Source: Photobacterium sp. SKA34 (GTDB taxonomy: Bacteria; Pseudomonadota; Gammaproteobacteria; Enterobacterales; Vibrionaceae). From it: a stretch of 64,000 nt of DNA. Made by a program: the position numbers and the translations under genes. Of the stretch, positions 1 through 7,413 are shown piece by piece. The notes below the pieces were generated by a model. The model made no database searches, was not told the origin of the DNA, and was given only the letters and a program-made list of their open reading frames with translations. The stretch's first letter is position 1, and each line of letters opens with the position of its first letter. Location of the stretch: the NCBI RefSeq assembly GCF_000153325.1, contig NZ_CH724141.1, forward strand, positions 1,296,067 to 1,360,066, read 5' to 3'.

Positions 1-411
1 GAGGTTATTGAACCATTATTAAGTAATGCTGATGACACACCAATCATTTTAGGTGGTGATCATAATACGGTTTCTCATTTGGATTTTGCTAAAAAATGGA
101 AAAAAGCGCATTACGGTGTGGTACTTCCTTTTAAGGTATCAAAAGTGTTTACAGATGCTGGATTTAAGGACTCATATCGAGAAATTCACCCTAATCCAAT
201 ACTTTATCCTGGTTCATCTTGGTCTCCAATGAATCGTACTTCTGACGCTCCACAACGAATTGATTATATCTACTATAAAGGTGCTAAATTACAGGCAACT
301 GATTCTGTAATGGTAGATAGTCCAAGAGCTGGATTTAGTCATTTAACTTCAGATCACGGTGCAATGCTGACTTCTTTCAATTTAAGTGCATTTCCAAAAA
401 AGGATATCTAA
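1..411 (+). CDS. Endonuclease/exonuclease/phosphatase (EEP) family protein, 3' part
   Basis: The reading frame is open from the first base, so the N-terminus lies outside the window; 136 codons are visible. A GGDHN motif (codons 18-22), an RIDYIYYKG segment and a late TSDH motif match the catalytic core of DNase-I-like EEP hydrolases, in which Asp, Asn and the final Asp-His dyad bind metal and cleave phosphodiesters. The protein is closely similar over its whole visible length to the product of the next gene, which starts three bases after this stop, so the pair is a tandem duplication. The next protein has a signal peptide, so this one is probably secreted too (inference). DNA, RNA or a phospholipid head group could be the substrate. 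Confidence 0.85.
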   Translation, partial: EVIEPLLSNADDTPIILGGDHNTVSHLDFAKKWKKAHYGVVLPFKVSKVFTDAGFKDSYREIHPNPILYPGSSWSPMNRTSDAPQRIDYIYYKGAKLQATDSVMVDSPRAGFSHLTSDHGAMLTSFNLSAFPKKDI

Positions 412-414
412 GCC

Positions 415-1443
415 ATGACAAAGCAAAATATTAAGCATGTCATCACTGCTGCTTTGTTTTCGGTTAGCACTTTTTCAATTCAAGCGCAAGAACTATCAGT
501 TATGTCTTGGAATAGTTGGGTTGGCCCAACTCAAGATGGTTTCTCTAAAAAACATGCTAAACGTGTAGCGCATGATGTAGCGGCGATTAAACCAGATGTA
601 TATGTTTCCATTGAAACTTATGGTAAAGGTCATTTGTTACGTAAAGCCTTTGCTAAGGCGCATCATGTAAATACTGATGATATCTATTATTACACAATAA
701 GTTGTCGCGATAATGATGGAAAACCAACCTTTCAAGGTATGTGTAAAGAAGGTATCCACGGTGATAATTTAGCGATTATGTCTATTTATCCTATAGTTGA
801 CGTAAAAGTTGTAAGAGATGCGATAGAATATCCTCATGTTAACGATTGGAACTTTGGTGCGGTTAAATTAGATGTGAATGGACAATTTGTGTGGGTTGTT
901 GACACATGGCTTGATTCTGCAAACTCAAGTGAGTCGATATTAGATGATTTATATGAGGCAGCTCGTCATGATGGTTCTATTGATAATGAAAAAATAGTTC
1001 AGATTATTCAGCGTGATAAAGTACGTCTAAATCAAGCACGTGAGATTGTTGAGCAATGGATTCCTGAACTTATTGCAAATGCAGATCAAGAACCAGTTAT
1101 TTTGGCGGGCGATCATAATACCAGCCCAAGGCTTGACTGGAGCCCTAAAAATAAAGATATGCACTTTGGAATAACAATACCTTATCAAGTTTCAAAGATC
1201 TTTACTAAAGCTGGTTTCAAAGATGCATTCAGAGAAATGCATCCGAATGTTTTAACTCATACTGGTAAATCTTGGTCACCACAAGGAGGGGATATCGCTC
1301 CTAATCGTATTGACTATATTTATTATAAAGGGAGTAAATTACAAGCTCTAGAGTCAGTTACTATTGATTCTATTGCAGCTGGAACTACAAATGATACAAC
1401 ATCTGATCACAGTGCAGTATTTGCTCGCTTTAAATTTGTTTAA
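415..1443 (+). CDS. Secreted EEP-family hydrolase (DNase I-like)
   Basis: 342 residues with a signal peptide ending near residue 24 (SIQA-QE). EEP fold motifs are in order: MSWN (30-33), catalytic Glu in SIETYG (E67), AGDHN (231-235), RIDYIYYKG (298-306) and SDH (330-332). All expected metal-binding and catalytic positions are present, so the enzyme looks active. It begins three bases after the upstream paralogue and is probably co-transcribed and translationally coupled. A hairpin follows the stop. An extracellular nuclease or phosphoesterase used in nutrient scavenging is the likely role; the substrate cannot be read from sequence. Confidence 0.85.
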   Translation: MTKQNIKHVITAALFSVSTFSIQAQELSVMSWNSWVGPTQDGFSKKHAKRVAHDVAAIKPDVYVSIETYGKGHLLRKAFAKAHHVNTDDIYYYTISCRDNDGKPTFQGMCKEGIHGDNLAIMSIYPIVDVKVVRDAIEYPHVNDWNFGAVKLDVNGQFVWVVDTWLDSANSSESILDDLYEAARHDGSIDNEKIVQIIQRDKVRLNQAREIVEQWIPELIANADQEPVILAGDHNTSPRLDWSPKNKDMHFGITIPYQVSKIFTKAGFKDAFREMHPNVLTHTGKSWSPQGGDIAPNRIDYIYYKGSKLQALESVTIDSIAAGTTNDTTSDHSAVFARFKFV

Positions 1444-1466
1444 AATAAATAGTTAAATAAAATAAA

Positions 1467-1494
1467 AGCCAAACTTAACTTTTTAAGTTTGGCT
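1467..1494. terminator. Bidirectional terminator hairpin
   Basis: A 12-bp perfect stem (AGCCAAACTTAA with TTAAGTTTGGCT) around a 4-nt loop lies between the convergent EEP gene and the lipoprotein gene. It is flanked by A-rich and T-rich sequence. Confidence 0.75.
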
Positions 1495-1514
1495 TAATTT
1501 GGGGGTTAATTAAA

Positions 1515-2225
1515 TTAGATTGGTTTAATTACACCATTGTCATCTGTATTCCAGTCGAACATTGTATTATTTTTACCAACCATTCTACTTGAGCTTTCGA
1601 AAAAATGACTTTCGTCTGTATTGGTATTGTGGCTATAAATTAGTCCACGGTATTCATGTTCAAAAGCGTCAACGGTTTTAATTCCATCATCATTTGTGAA
1701 GGTGAAGGTGCCACATAAAAAAACAGAATTAGATTCAGTTTCTGAATCAGCCATTTCTTGAGTATTTGTTTCTGGTATTGTAATAAAATTGGTTTCTTCT
1801 TTTTTGTTAGCAATATTATTTTGATTGAGTTTAAAATTATTTGTGTTTTGATTAATTAAAGGTGCATGAAATTGTATGTCTTTAACAGTGCTTATCTGAA
1901 TCTTATCACTTTGCTTTTGAACAGATAGAGTTCCCGATATATCTTCAATACTCAACCCTTCATTATGATTGCCACTGTCGATAACTGCACAAGTATTATC
2001 GGTTTCGCCAACTTTAAGATCCTTTGCACAATTAAGGGCACTCTCAGTAATAACTAAAAAAGTATCGTAGTTAACTTGTGCGTATTGTTTTTTAACATCA
2101 GATGTTAAATTACCAAGATCAAGTGGAGTAGCTTTGGTGTTACTACCGCCACCGCTATCACCACCTCCACCGCCACAACCCACTAATATTGTGGAAATGA
2201 GTACGAATAGGCATAACTTTTTCAT
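1515..2225 (-). CDS. Putative lipoprotein, unknown function
   Basis: 236 residues beginning with a type II signal peptide whose lipobox is LVGC (Cys17), followed by a Gly/Ser-rich linker typical of Vibrionaceae lipoproteins. The rest is Asn/Thr-rich and acidic, with three further cysteines (including a TCAV and an LCGTF context). I recognise no family. The gene is convergent with the EEP gene and has a long AT-rich upstream region. Confidence 0.6.
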   Translation of the reverse strand: MKKLCLFVLISTILVGCGGGGGDSGGGSNTKATPLDLGNLTSDVKKQYAQVNYDTFLVITESALNCAKDLKVGETDNTCAVIDSGNHNEGLSIEDISGTLSVQKQSDKIQISTVKDIQFHAPLINQNTNNFKLNQNNIANKKEETNFITIPETNTQEMADSETESNSVFLCGTFTFTNDDGIKTVDAFEHEYRGLIYSHNTNTDESHFFESSSRMVGKNNTMFDWNTDDNGVIKPI

Positions 2226-2349
2226 ATAAAGACCTTTTTAAAATGTGGGCAAATGTCATGTAAATAGGTATATTTGATGACCTCAGAAGATTATCAGCAA
2301 ATAAATATTAATCGATTACTGATAATTGATTTATTTAATTTAATTATCA

Positions 2350-2637
2350 TTGTTTTAGGTTGGGTGTATTTTATTGTTATATATTGTCATGATATATAAA
2401 CAAGAATTTATATAACCCATAACAAAATATTATGTTTTATATTTCTAATTATTCTTGATAAGAAATAAATTAGTGGTTTTTTAAATGAGGTCGTGAAAAT
2501 CCTTAATAAACTTAAAAAAATAAAGGTTATTGGTGATGGTTTTGTATCAAATTTATTTTTACGGAAGAATTAAATAATAAAGGCTTTTATTTTGGTGGAT
2601 TATATACATAAATAGCCGACATTACGTCGACTTTTAG
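2350..2637. repeat. Diverged direct repeat, copy 1
   Basis: This AT-rich stretch aligns with 5498-5832. Shared blocks include TTAGGTTG, ATGATATATAAACA, CATAAC, TTTATATTT, AATAAG and, at the right end, CATAAATAGCCGACATTAC. No gene is visible in it. The enclosing intergenic region 2226-2760 otherwise holds the upstream region of the lipoprotein gene and the hairpin at 2719-2749. Confidence 0.6.
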
Positions 2638-2718
2638 ATACACTTTTCTCTTGTTGTTATATCTGGAAAGTAATTATAAAAAGCGAACAAAATGCTATAT
2701 CCAGTAAGCTCGACTAGT

Positions 2719-2749
2719 TGTGACTCTGTCATCGAGATGCAGAGTCACA
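2719..2749 (-). terminator. Hairpin downstream of acyltransferase
   Basis: A 10-bp perfect stem (TGTGACTCTG / CAGAGTCACA) with an 11-nt loop lies just beyond the stop of the acyltransferase gene. No good T-tract follows on the minus strand, so termination is uncertain. Confidence 0.4.
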
Positions 2750-2760
2750 TGTTTACTAGA

Positions 2761-3834
2761 TCAGAAAATACGTTTTAGGACGGGAGGCTTGCAGATAAGG
2801 TAGCCAATTGCAAAGGAGCCGATCACTGAGGGGATCGCAATGACCACAAAGTTGATTAAGGGTGTTTGGGTCATAAAAGACTTATAAAAGTCTGCGGTTA
2901 AGTACATTGGGATATTCTGCACCACATAGGCAGAAAAAGCGGTATGGGTCAAGATAGAACTCCATTGTCCCTTAATATTGAATAGCATTTTGAAGTTATA
3001 GAGTAGAAACATCGACATCCCTATCACGGTAAATCCTCGGGTAAACATTTCATCATTAAAACCATAGCCGGAAGCTATCGGTCCGATGAATGCTTTAGCT
3101 ACAATCCACATCAGGATCCCAGAAAAAGCGTGTTTAAGTTCTAATTTATCGAGCCACTGATACCTATAAGCTAAGATACCAAAGTAAAACATGCTGATAT
3201 ACATCGGGAAATATTTAAGAAGGTGAAAGCCCAAGAAATCATTACCTAGAGTTTCCATCAGGTATAAGCCAACGAAATTGACCGGAATTATCATAACGGC
3301 AAACAGCAAGATCTTCCAAAGCGCCGGAAAAGGTTTATCAGCGTCAACCTTCTGATTTCCAGTACTGACAACTTGGAACAATGCAAATACCGCGCTAAAT
3401 ACAATCAAGGTCCAGCAAAACCAGGTGACGCCTAAGTTAATATTTCCGGTAAGGAAAAAGCCTTTAATGTTTGATACAAAAGACTCAATCGATCCACTTG
3501 GCAAGATCAAAAATAAGGTGATTAGTGTTGGGATCCCGAGCCGCTTGAGCTTATCCAACATAAACGTCCTAGTTCCTTTACGCTCAAAAGAAGGGATCAC
3601 GAAGTAGGCTGATATAAAGAAAAACAGCGACATAAAAAATGACTGGTTGATGCCCAGAAATGTGCTTAAAATCCCATATTGATATTGCATTGATTCTTTG
3701 ACATGGGGCAAATTGTAACCAATAGGATCTAGGCCAGCCGTGGATGCACAATGGTGCAAAATCACTAATATCGTCAAAACCCACTTGATATTATCCAGAT
3801 AGTCGTAGCGTTTCATTAGTGTTGAATTATTCAT
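2761..3834 (-). CDS. Acyltransferase family 3 membrane protein
   Basis: 357 residues with about ten hydrophobic segments. The N-terminus YDYLDNIKWVLTILVILHH is the hallmark start of acyltransferase family 3 (OatA/WecH/NodX type), with the conserved histidine of the first membrane helix. Such proteins transfer acetyl or other acyl groups onto surface polysaccharide, peptidoglycan or small molecules at the inner membrane. It is a lone gene: diverged repeats and an insertion sequence flank it, which suggests it arrived as an accessory gene. The acceptor is unknown. Confidence 0.8.
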   Translation of the reverse strand: MNNSTLMKRYDYLDNIKWVLTILVILHHCASTAGLDPIGYNLPHVKESMQYQYGILSTFLGINQSFFMSLFFFISAYFVIPSFERKGTRTFMLDKLKRLGIPTLITLFLILPSGSIESFVSNIKGFFLTGNINLGVTWFCWTLIVFSAVFALFQVVSTGNQKVDADKPFPALWKILLFAVMIIPVNFVGLYLMETLGNDFLGFHLLKYFPMYISMFYFGILAYRYQWLDKLELKHAFSGILMWIVAKAFIGPIASGYGFNDEMFTRGFTVIGMSMFLLYNFKMLFNIKGQWSSILTHTAFSAYVVQNIPMYLTADFYKSFMTQTPLINFVVIAIPSVIGSFAIGYLICKPPVLKRIF

Positions 3835-3956
3835 TGAGTATCCTATTTTTATACGTTTTTCTTATACAGATATAAAAAGAGTGAGCCACATAAATTAATG
3901 ACAGAAAAATTCGATAATATAAGATTATTATTAGTAATTGAATATAAAATTTGATA

Positions 3957-3972
3957 AGTAACTTATTAATTT
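3957..3972. repeat. Left target-site duplication of the IS
   Basis: AGTAACTTATTAATTT is repeated exactly at 5476-5491, directly abutting the two ends of the insertion sequence. Confidence 0.85.
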
Positions 3973-5475
3973 TGTTGCAACCATTTAGAAATGTCACACG
4001 GTTCTCCAAGTTAGAAATGTCACTTTTTCTAAGTGACAGAAATTTGTTATTTCGCTTGGTCATACATCACGGGATTTATTCGCGACTGTCTACGTTGTTC
4101 TTGTCGTCTTGGTGTATCTGAACGACTACGCTCTCTTAAACCTTCTGATTCCAATCGTTCTTGCTCTACCATCGCTAATCTCAAAACAGCGTCTAAACGC
4201 TTATTTTCAACTATCTCTCCCTGATTTATTCGCTCCAATTTATCAAAAATACTGTAACCTAATGATTGACCTAAATGCTTAATATCTATTTGACCGTCAG
4301 GGTAATCATGTATCATGATATTTCTACCCACAAGGTTTTCATTTTCTGAATTTTTTTCAAGTAAATACATGACTTTGTCATACTGTAGCGTTAGTGATTT
4401 AGTTACTTTTCGCGAAGTTTGCCAGGAGAAAATATCGTATAACTCTTTCGGGGTTTCGTAGATAGGTCTGTGCACATTCAATTGACGTTTAGCTGGTTTA
4501 GCAAAGCGCCTGTTATAGTTATCTATAAAACCTGATAACCACTCGTTTGCTTCTTCTATCCCATTAATCCCTGCTAGCCTCATCTCTTTAACTAGACGGT
4601 CTTGAAGCGTTAAATTAGCGCGTTCTACGCGCCCTTTAGCTTGTGGAGTATTGGCACAAATTAGCTCAATGTTTAATTCTTTTAGTGCGCGACCATATTG
4701 AGTCAGTTTATTGCGGTCTTCGTTGCTAGCATGGTTAACACGGAAAACACCGTGTTTATCCGTGTAGAGCGCGACAGGCTTACCATGCTGTTGTATATAC
4801 TGCTTAGTCGCAGCCATATATGAAAACGTCGACTCAGAATCACAAAAATATAAATGCATGATGGCGCTTGTTGCGTCATCAATAAAAACAAGCAATGTAC
4901 ATTTATCGGCTCGGCCTTCGAACCAGTCGTGGGGGGAACCATCAAGCTGAATAAGTTCGCCTATACAATCTCTTCTCGCTCTCGGTTGATAAATCTTACG
5001 TCTTTTCTTAACCTTTGGTTTCCAAAGTTTTACCGAAACCATCCATTTTCTGATGGTTTCAGTAGAGAGTCTAATATCATGAATTTCAGCTAATTTTTCT
5101 GCGGCTAGCGTAGGACCAAAATCGAAGTAATGAGTCTGAATTAAATCAATAACTTGTTTTTTCAATGATGCATTGAATTGACGATTACTTGGCTTAGTTC
5201 GCTTTTTTGAAATTAAACCATTAGCCCCGAACTGTCGGTATTGATTAACCAATCTTTGAATATGCCTACGGCTTAAGTTCAGGATTTTAGAAGCATCAAT
5301 TTGTCTAATACGCTTATCACAAACGTTTTGTATTGTTTCGAGTTTCTGAAGCTCTTTTGTGCTCATCGTGAGTAACATTCCAGCACCGTAGGCTGATTCT
5401 TCCATAGGAAGAATCATACACCTAATGTGACATTTCTAAGTTGGAGGAATGTGACATTTTAAAGTAGGGCTGACA
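3973..5475 (-). mobile_element. Insertion sequence, ISNCY/IS481-like, 1503 bp
   Basis: The element runs from TGTTGCAACC to GGGCTGACA, so it has TGT...ACA termini, and a perfect 16-bp direct duplication lies immediately outside. Each end carries two copies of TGTGACATTT about 25 bp apart (3990-4031 and 5425-5457), in inverted orientation relative to each other; these are probable transposase binding sites. One transposase gene fills the element. The intact duplication and open frame indicate a recent, probably functional insertion. It landed upstream of the acyltransferase gene and cut into the beginning of repeat copy 2. Confidence 0.85.
4047..5417 (-). CDS. DDE (rve) transposase
   Basis: 456 residues. 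The N-terminus has a helix-turn-helix region (roughly 40-62, ILNLSRRHIQRLV) and a second winged-helix-like part. An integrase-core domain follows with the DDE triad D159 (LIQLDGS), D220 (ALYTDKHG) and E265 (GRVERAN). The C-terminal tail is rich in Arg, Gln and Ser. The architecture fits ISNCY-type transposases with an rve domain. The start could also be the Met at residue 14 or 18. The frame is intact. Confidence 0.9.
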   Translation of the reverse strand: MILPMEESAYGAGMLLTMSTKELQKLETIQNVCDKRIRQIDASKILNLSRRHIQRLVNQYRQFGANGLISKKRTKPSNRQFNASLKKQVIDLIQTHYFDFGPTLAAEKLAEIHDIRLSTETIRKWMVSVKLWKPKVKKRRKIYQPRARRDCIGELIQLDGSPHDWFEGRADKCTLLVFIDDATSAIMHLYFCDSESTFSYMAATKQYIQQHGKPVALYTDKHGVFRVNHASNEDRNKLTQYGRALKELNIELICANTPQAKGRVERANLTLQDRLVKEMRLAGINGIEEANEWLSGFIDNYNRRFAKPAKRQLNVHRPIYETPKELYDIFSWQTSRKVTKSLTLQYDKVMYLLEKNSENENLVGRNIMIHDYPDGQIDIKHLGQSLGYSIFDKLERINQGEIVENKRLDAVLRLAMVEQERLESEGLRERSRSDTPRRQEQRRQSRINPVMYDQAK

Positions 5476-5491
5476 AGTAACTTATTAATTT
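5476..5491. repeat. Right target-site duplication of the IS
   Basis: Exact copy of the 16-bp sequence at 3957-3972. Confidence 0.85.
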
Positions 5492-5497
5492 AAATGT

Positions 5498-5832
5498 ATC
5501 TTGATTTAGGTTGTGCGTACATTATTGAACTTTATTGTAATGATATATAAACACAATTTTAGGTAATCCATAACCAAAAATTATGCTTTATATTTTTATA
5601 TTTTTATCTTTTTTATTAATAAGAAACGCATTTTCTAATATTTAATTTCTTAAATAATCGATTTTTATAGCATTATATTCGTAATTGGATGATAAGGTAG
5701 ATTGCTAAAAAGTAGGAATTCGTTTTAAGGTGAGGTTGTTATGCGTTTTTAATAAGCTTTAAAATAATATGGTTATTAGTGATGATATTTTTCAATCATA
5801 CATAAATAGCCGACATTACATCGGCTTTTTCG
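5498..5832. repeat. Diverged direct repeat, copy 2
   Basis: Homologous to 2350-2637 with indels. The right end carries a complete hairpin (AGCCGA / TCGGCT followed by TTTTT at about 5811-5833), which in copy 1 has decayed. No gene is visible in the region 5476-5853. Confidence 0.6.
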
Positions 5833-5833
5833 T
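5811..5833 (+). terminator. Terminator-like hairpin at the repeat end
   Basis: Stem AGCCGA/TCGGCT followed by a T-tract on the plus strand. It also lies just downstream of the minus-strand DUF1275 gene, where its T-tail is weaker. Confidence 0.5.
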
Positions 5834-5853
5834 TTTATCGGTTACTGCAATTA

Positions 5854-6507
5854 CTAATCATCAGCAATTTCATGGGTCCAGAATAAAATTCCTGTCGCAA
5901 TTAAGCTTAAGATAATCGGGACAAGTAACGCATACCTAAAGGAGTAATCCATCACTTGCGTTCCTGCAATTGCGCCAAGAAAGATGGATAACCATAAGCT
6001 AAAGTGGCGAAAAAATGTGCTGCGATCGCCTTCACCCATAAATAGCATGGCAATAGAACGCCCAGTGTTAACTAAAAAACCTGTTACGTAAGTTAGCGCG
6101 GTTGATTTTTCAATGGTTAACCGCAGTGCGATATTTTGAATACCCATAGCAAAACTTAAGAAGAAATTAGTCACAATCGGCTTCGCTATAGGCTCAACAA
6201 ACAATGTTGCAGATAACACTAATGTGACTAGCGCCATGATCATGCTGCGATAAAAAGGTTTGTTAGCAATCGCGATAGCTTCACCGACGGCAGCACCTAC
6301 AACAAATAATATAATAACCCCAATGTAGTGCCACGCTTGTGGTGTATTACCTGATGTTAATAATATTCCCACATGGGTTGTGTTACCGCTCATAAAAGAG
6401 ATAAATAGGCCATTTTTCAGATGAATAAAGCCAATGGCATCAACAATACCTGCAATAAAAAGGAGGTAGAAAGGCATTGTTGAATGAAGGTGTTTTTTCT
6501 TAATCAT
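5854..6507 (-). CDS. DUF1275 (YoaK-like) inner-membrane protein
   Basis: 217 residues with about six hydrophobic segments. The motif FMSGNTTHVG after the second membrane segment and the GIQNIALR segment are characteristic of DUF1275/YoaK proteins, which resemble small permeases but have no established substrate. The gene is divergent from the hyf operon; the 291 bp between them carry the hyf enhancer array and sigma-54 promoter. Confidence 0.8.
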   Translation of the reverse strand: MIKKKHLHSTMPFYLLFIAGIVDAIGFIHLKNGLFISFMSGNTTHVGILLTSGNTPQAWHYIGVIILFVVGAAVGEAIAIANKPFYRSMIMALVTLVLSATLFVEPIAKPIVTNFFLSFAMGIQNIALRLTIEKSTALTYVTGFLVNTGRSIAMLFMGEGDRSTFFRHFSLWLSIFLGAIAGTQVMDYSFRYALLVPIILSLIATGILFWTHEIADD

Positions 6508-6578
6508 TTGTCATATTCATAAAGTTGGGTGGTAAATATCCATCGCATGAAACTCAATTATAAAACAGTTCCTTCTTG

Positions 6579-6634
6579 TTCGACGTTTTGTGTCGACACT
6601 ACTGTCGAAATAAGGTGTCGACAGTAGTGTCGAT
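6579..6634 (+). promoter_or_regulatory. Putative FhlA enhancer array upstream of hyfA
   Basis: TGTCGA-type motifs recur at 6591, 6603, 6616 and 6628, with a weaker TTCGAC at 6579, spaced 12-13 bp, about one helical turn. Two of them are perfect TGTCGACA palindromes. The block also forms a perfect 16-bp inverted repeat (6593-6608 and 6618-6633, 9-bp spacer). It lies about 110-170 bp before a sigma-54 promoter, the usual place for an enhancer-binding protein site. The same motif array precedes the hydN-fdhF promoter, and an FhlA homologue is encoded nearby. Assignment to FhlA is inference. Confidence 0.65.
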
Positions 6635-6746
6635 GAGCGATCATCCTATGCTTATTTACTTTTGTTAGTGATAAAAAGTGAAGAGTAGGAGAGCGCGCTA
6701 AGTATAAGTGAATGATATTTAACTAATAAAACACAAGAATACTTTA

Positions 6747-6763
6747 TTGGTATGATTATTGCT
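6747..6763 (+). promoter_or_regulatory. Sigma-54 promoter of the hyf operon
   Basis: TTGGTATGATTATTGCT contains the GG-N10-GC spacing and the TTGC -12 element of RpoN promoters. Transcription would start near 6774, about 25 nt before the hyfA start codon. Confidence 0.7.
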
Positions 6764-6798
6764 TTTTGTGATGTTTTTTGCAATTAACTGGAAAGATC

Positions 6799-7413
6799 AT
6801 GAAAAGCTTTGTTGTTGCAGATCCCGACAAATGTATCGGTTGTGGTACCTGCATGGCAGCGTGCTCCGAAGAACATAAAAAAGTCGGGCTGCAAAGTCAT
6901 CCTCGTCTTACCGTGGTTAAGCATGACAATGCTACAGCACCTGTGATGTGTCGTCACTGTGAAGATGCGCCTTGTGCGGAAGTATGTCCGGTCCAAGCTA
7001 TTTCTAAACAAGCAGATCGTGTTGTTCTTAACGAGTCGCTTTGTGTTGGTTGTACATTATGTGCAGTTGCATGTCCGTTTGGTGCTATCGCTTTTGATGG
7101 TAGTCGACCAATCGCGATGGCAAACAGTTACGATACTTATATCCCTTCTACTCCTCGTTCTAGTAACCCATCAACATCAACTCCTAGCACTTTTGGTCAA
7201 GATATTTTGGCATGGGAGCCGGGTGTTAAAAGTATCGCAGTGAAATGTGATTTATGTGGCTTTCGTGAACAAGGACCTGCCTGTGCTGAGGTATGCCCAA
7301 CAGATGCTATTGTCATTGTTCAGTCTGATGCAATGCAGGAAGCAGCAAAGATAAAACGCATGGTGGCAGCTTCTGATGTTTCTAAACTGAATTGGGAGCC
7401 TAAAGGGTCATGA
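6799..7413 (+). CDS. hyfA: Hydrogenase-4 component A, 4Fe-4S ferredoxin
   Basis: 204 residues, the same size as E. coli HyfA. Four CxxCxxC...C clusters are visible (CIGCGTC, CRHCEDAPC, CVGCTLC, CDLCGFREQGPAC), giving a polyferredoxin expected to pass electrons between formate dehydrogenase and the hydrogenase. I chose ATG 6799, preceded by GGAAAG, over an upstream TTG at 6778 because the family starts with MxxFVVADP. It is the first gene of the operon and its stop overlaps the hyfB start (ATGA). Confidence 0.9.
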   Translation: MKSFVVADPDKCIGCGTCMAACSEEHKKVGLQSHPRLTVVKHDNATAPVMCRHCEDAPCAEVCPVQAISKQADRVVLNESLCVGCTLCAVACPFGAIAFDGSRPIAMANSYDTYIPSTPRSSNPSTSTPSTFGQDILAWEPGVKSIAVKCDLCGFREQGPACAEVCPTDAIVIVQSDAMQEAAKIKRMVAASDVSKLNWEPKGS

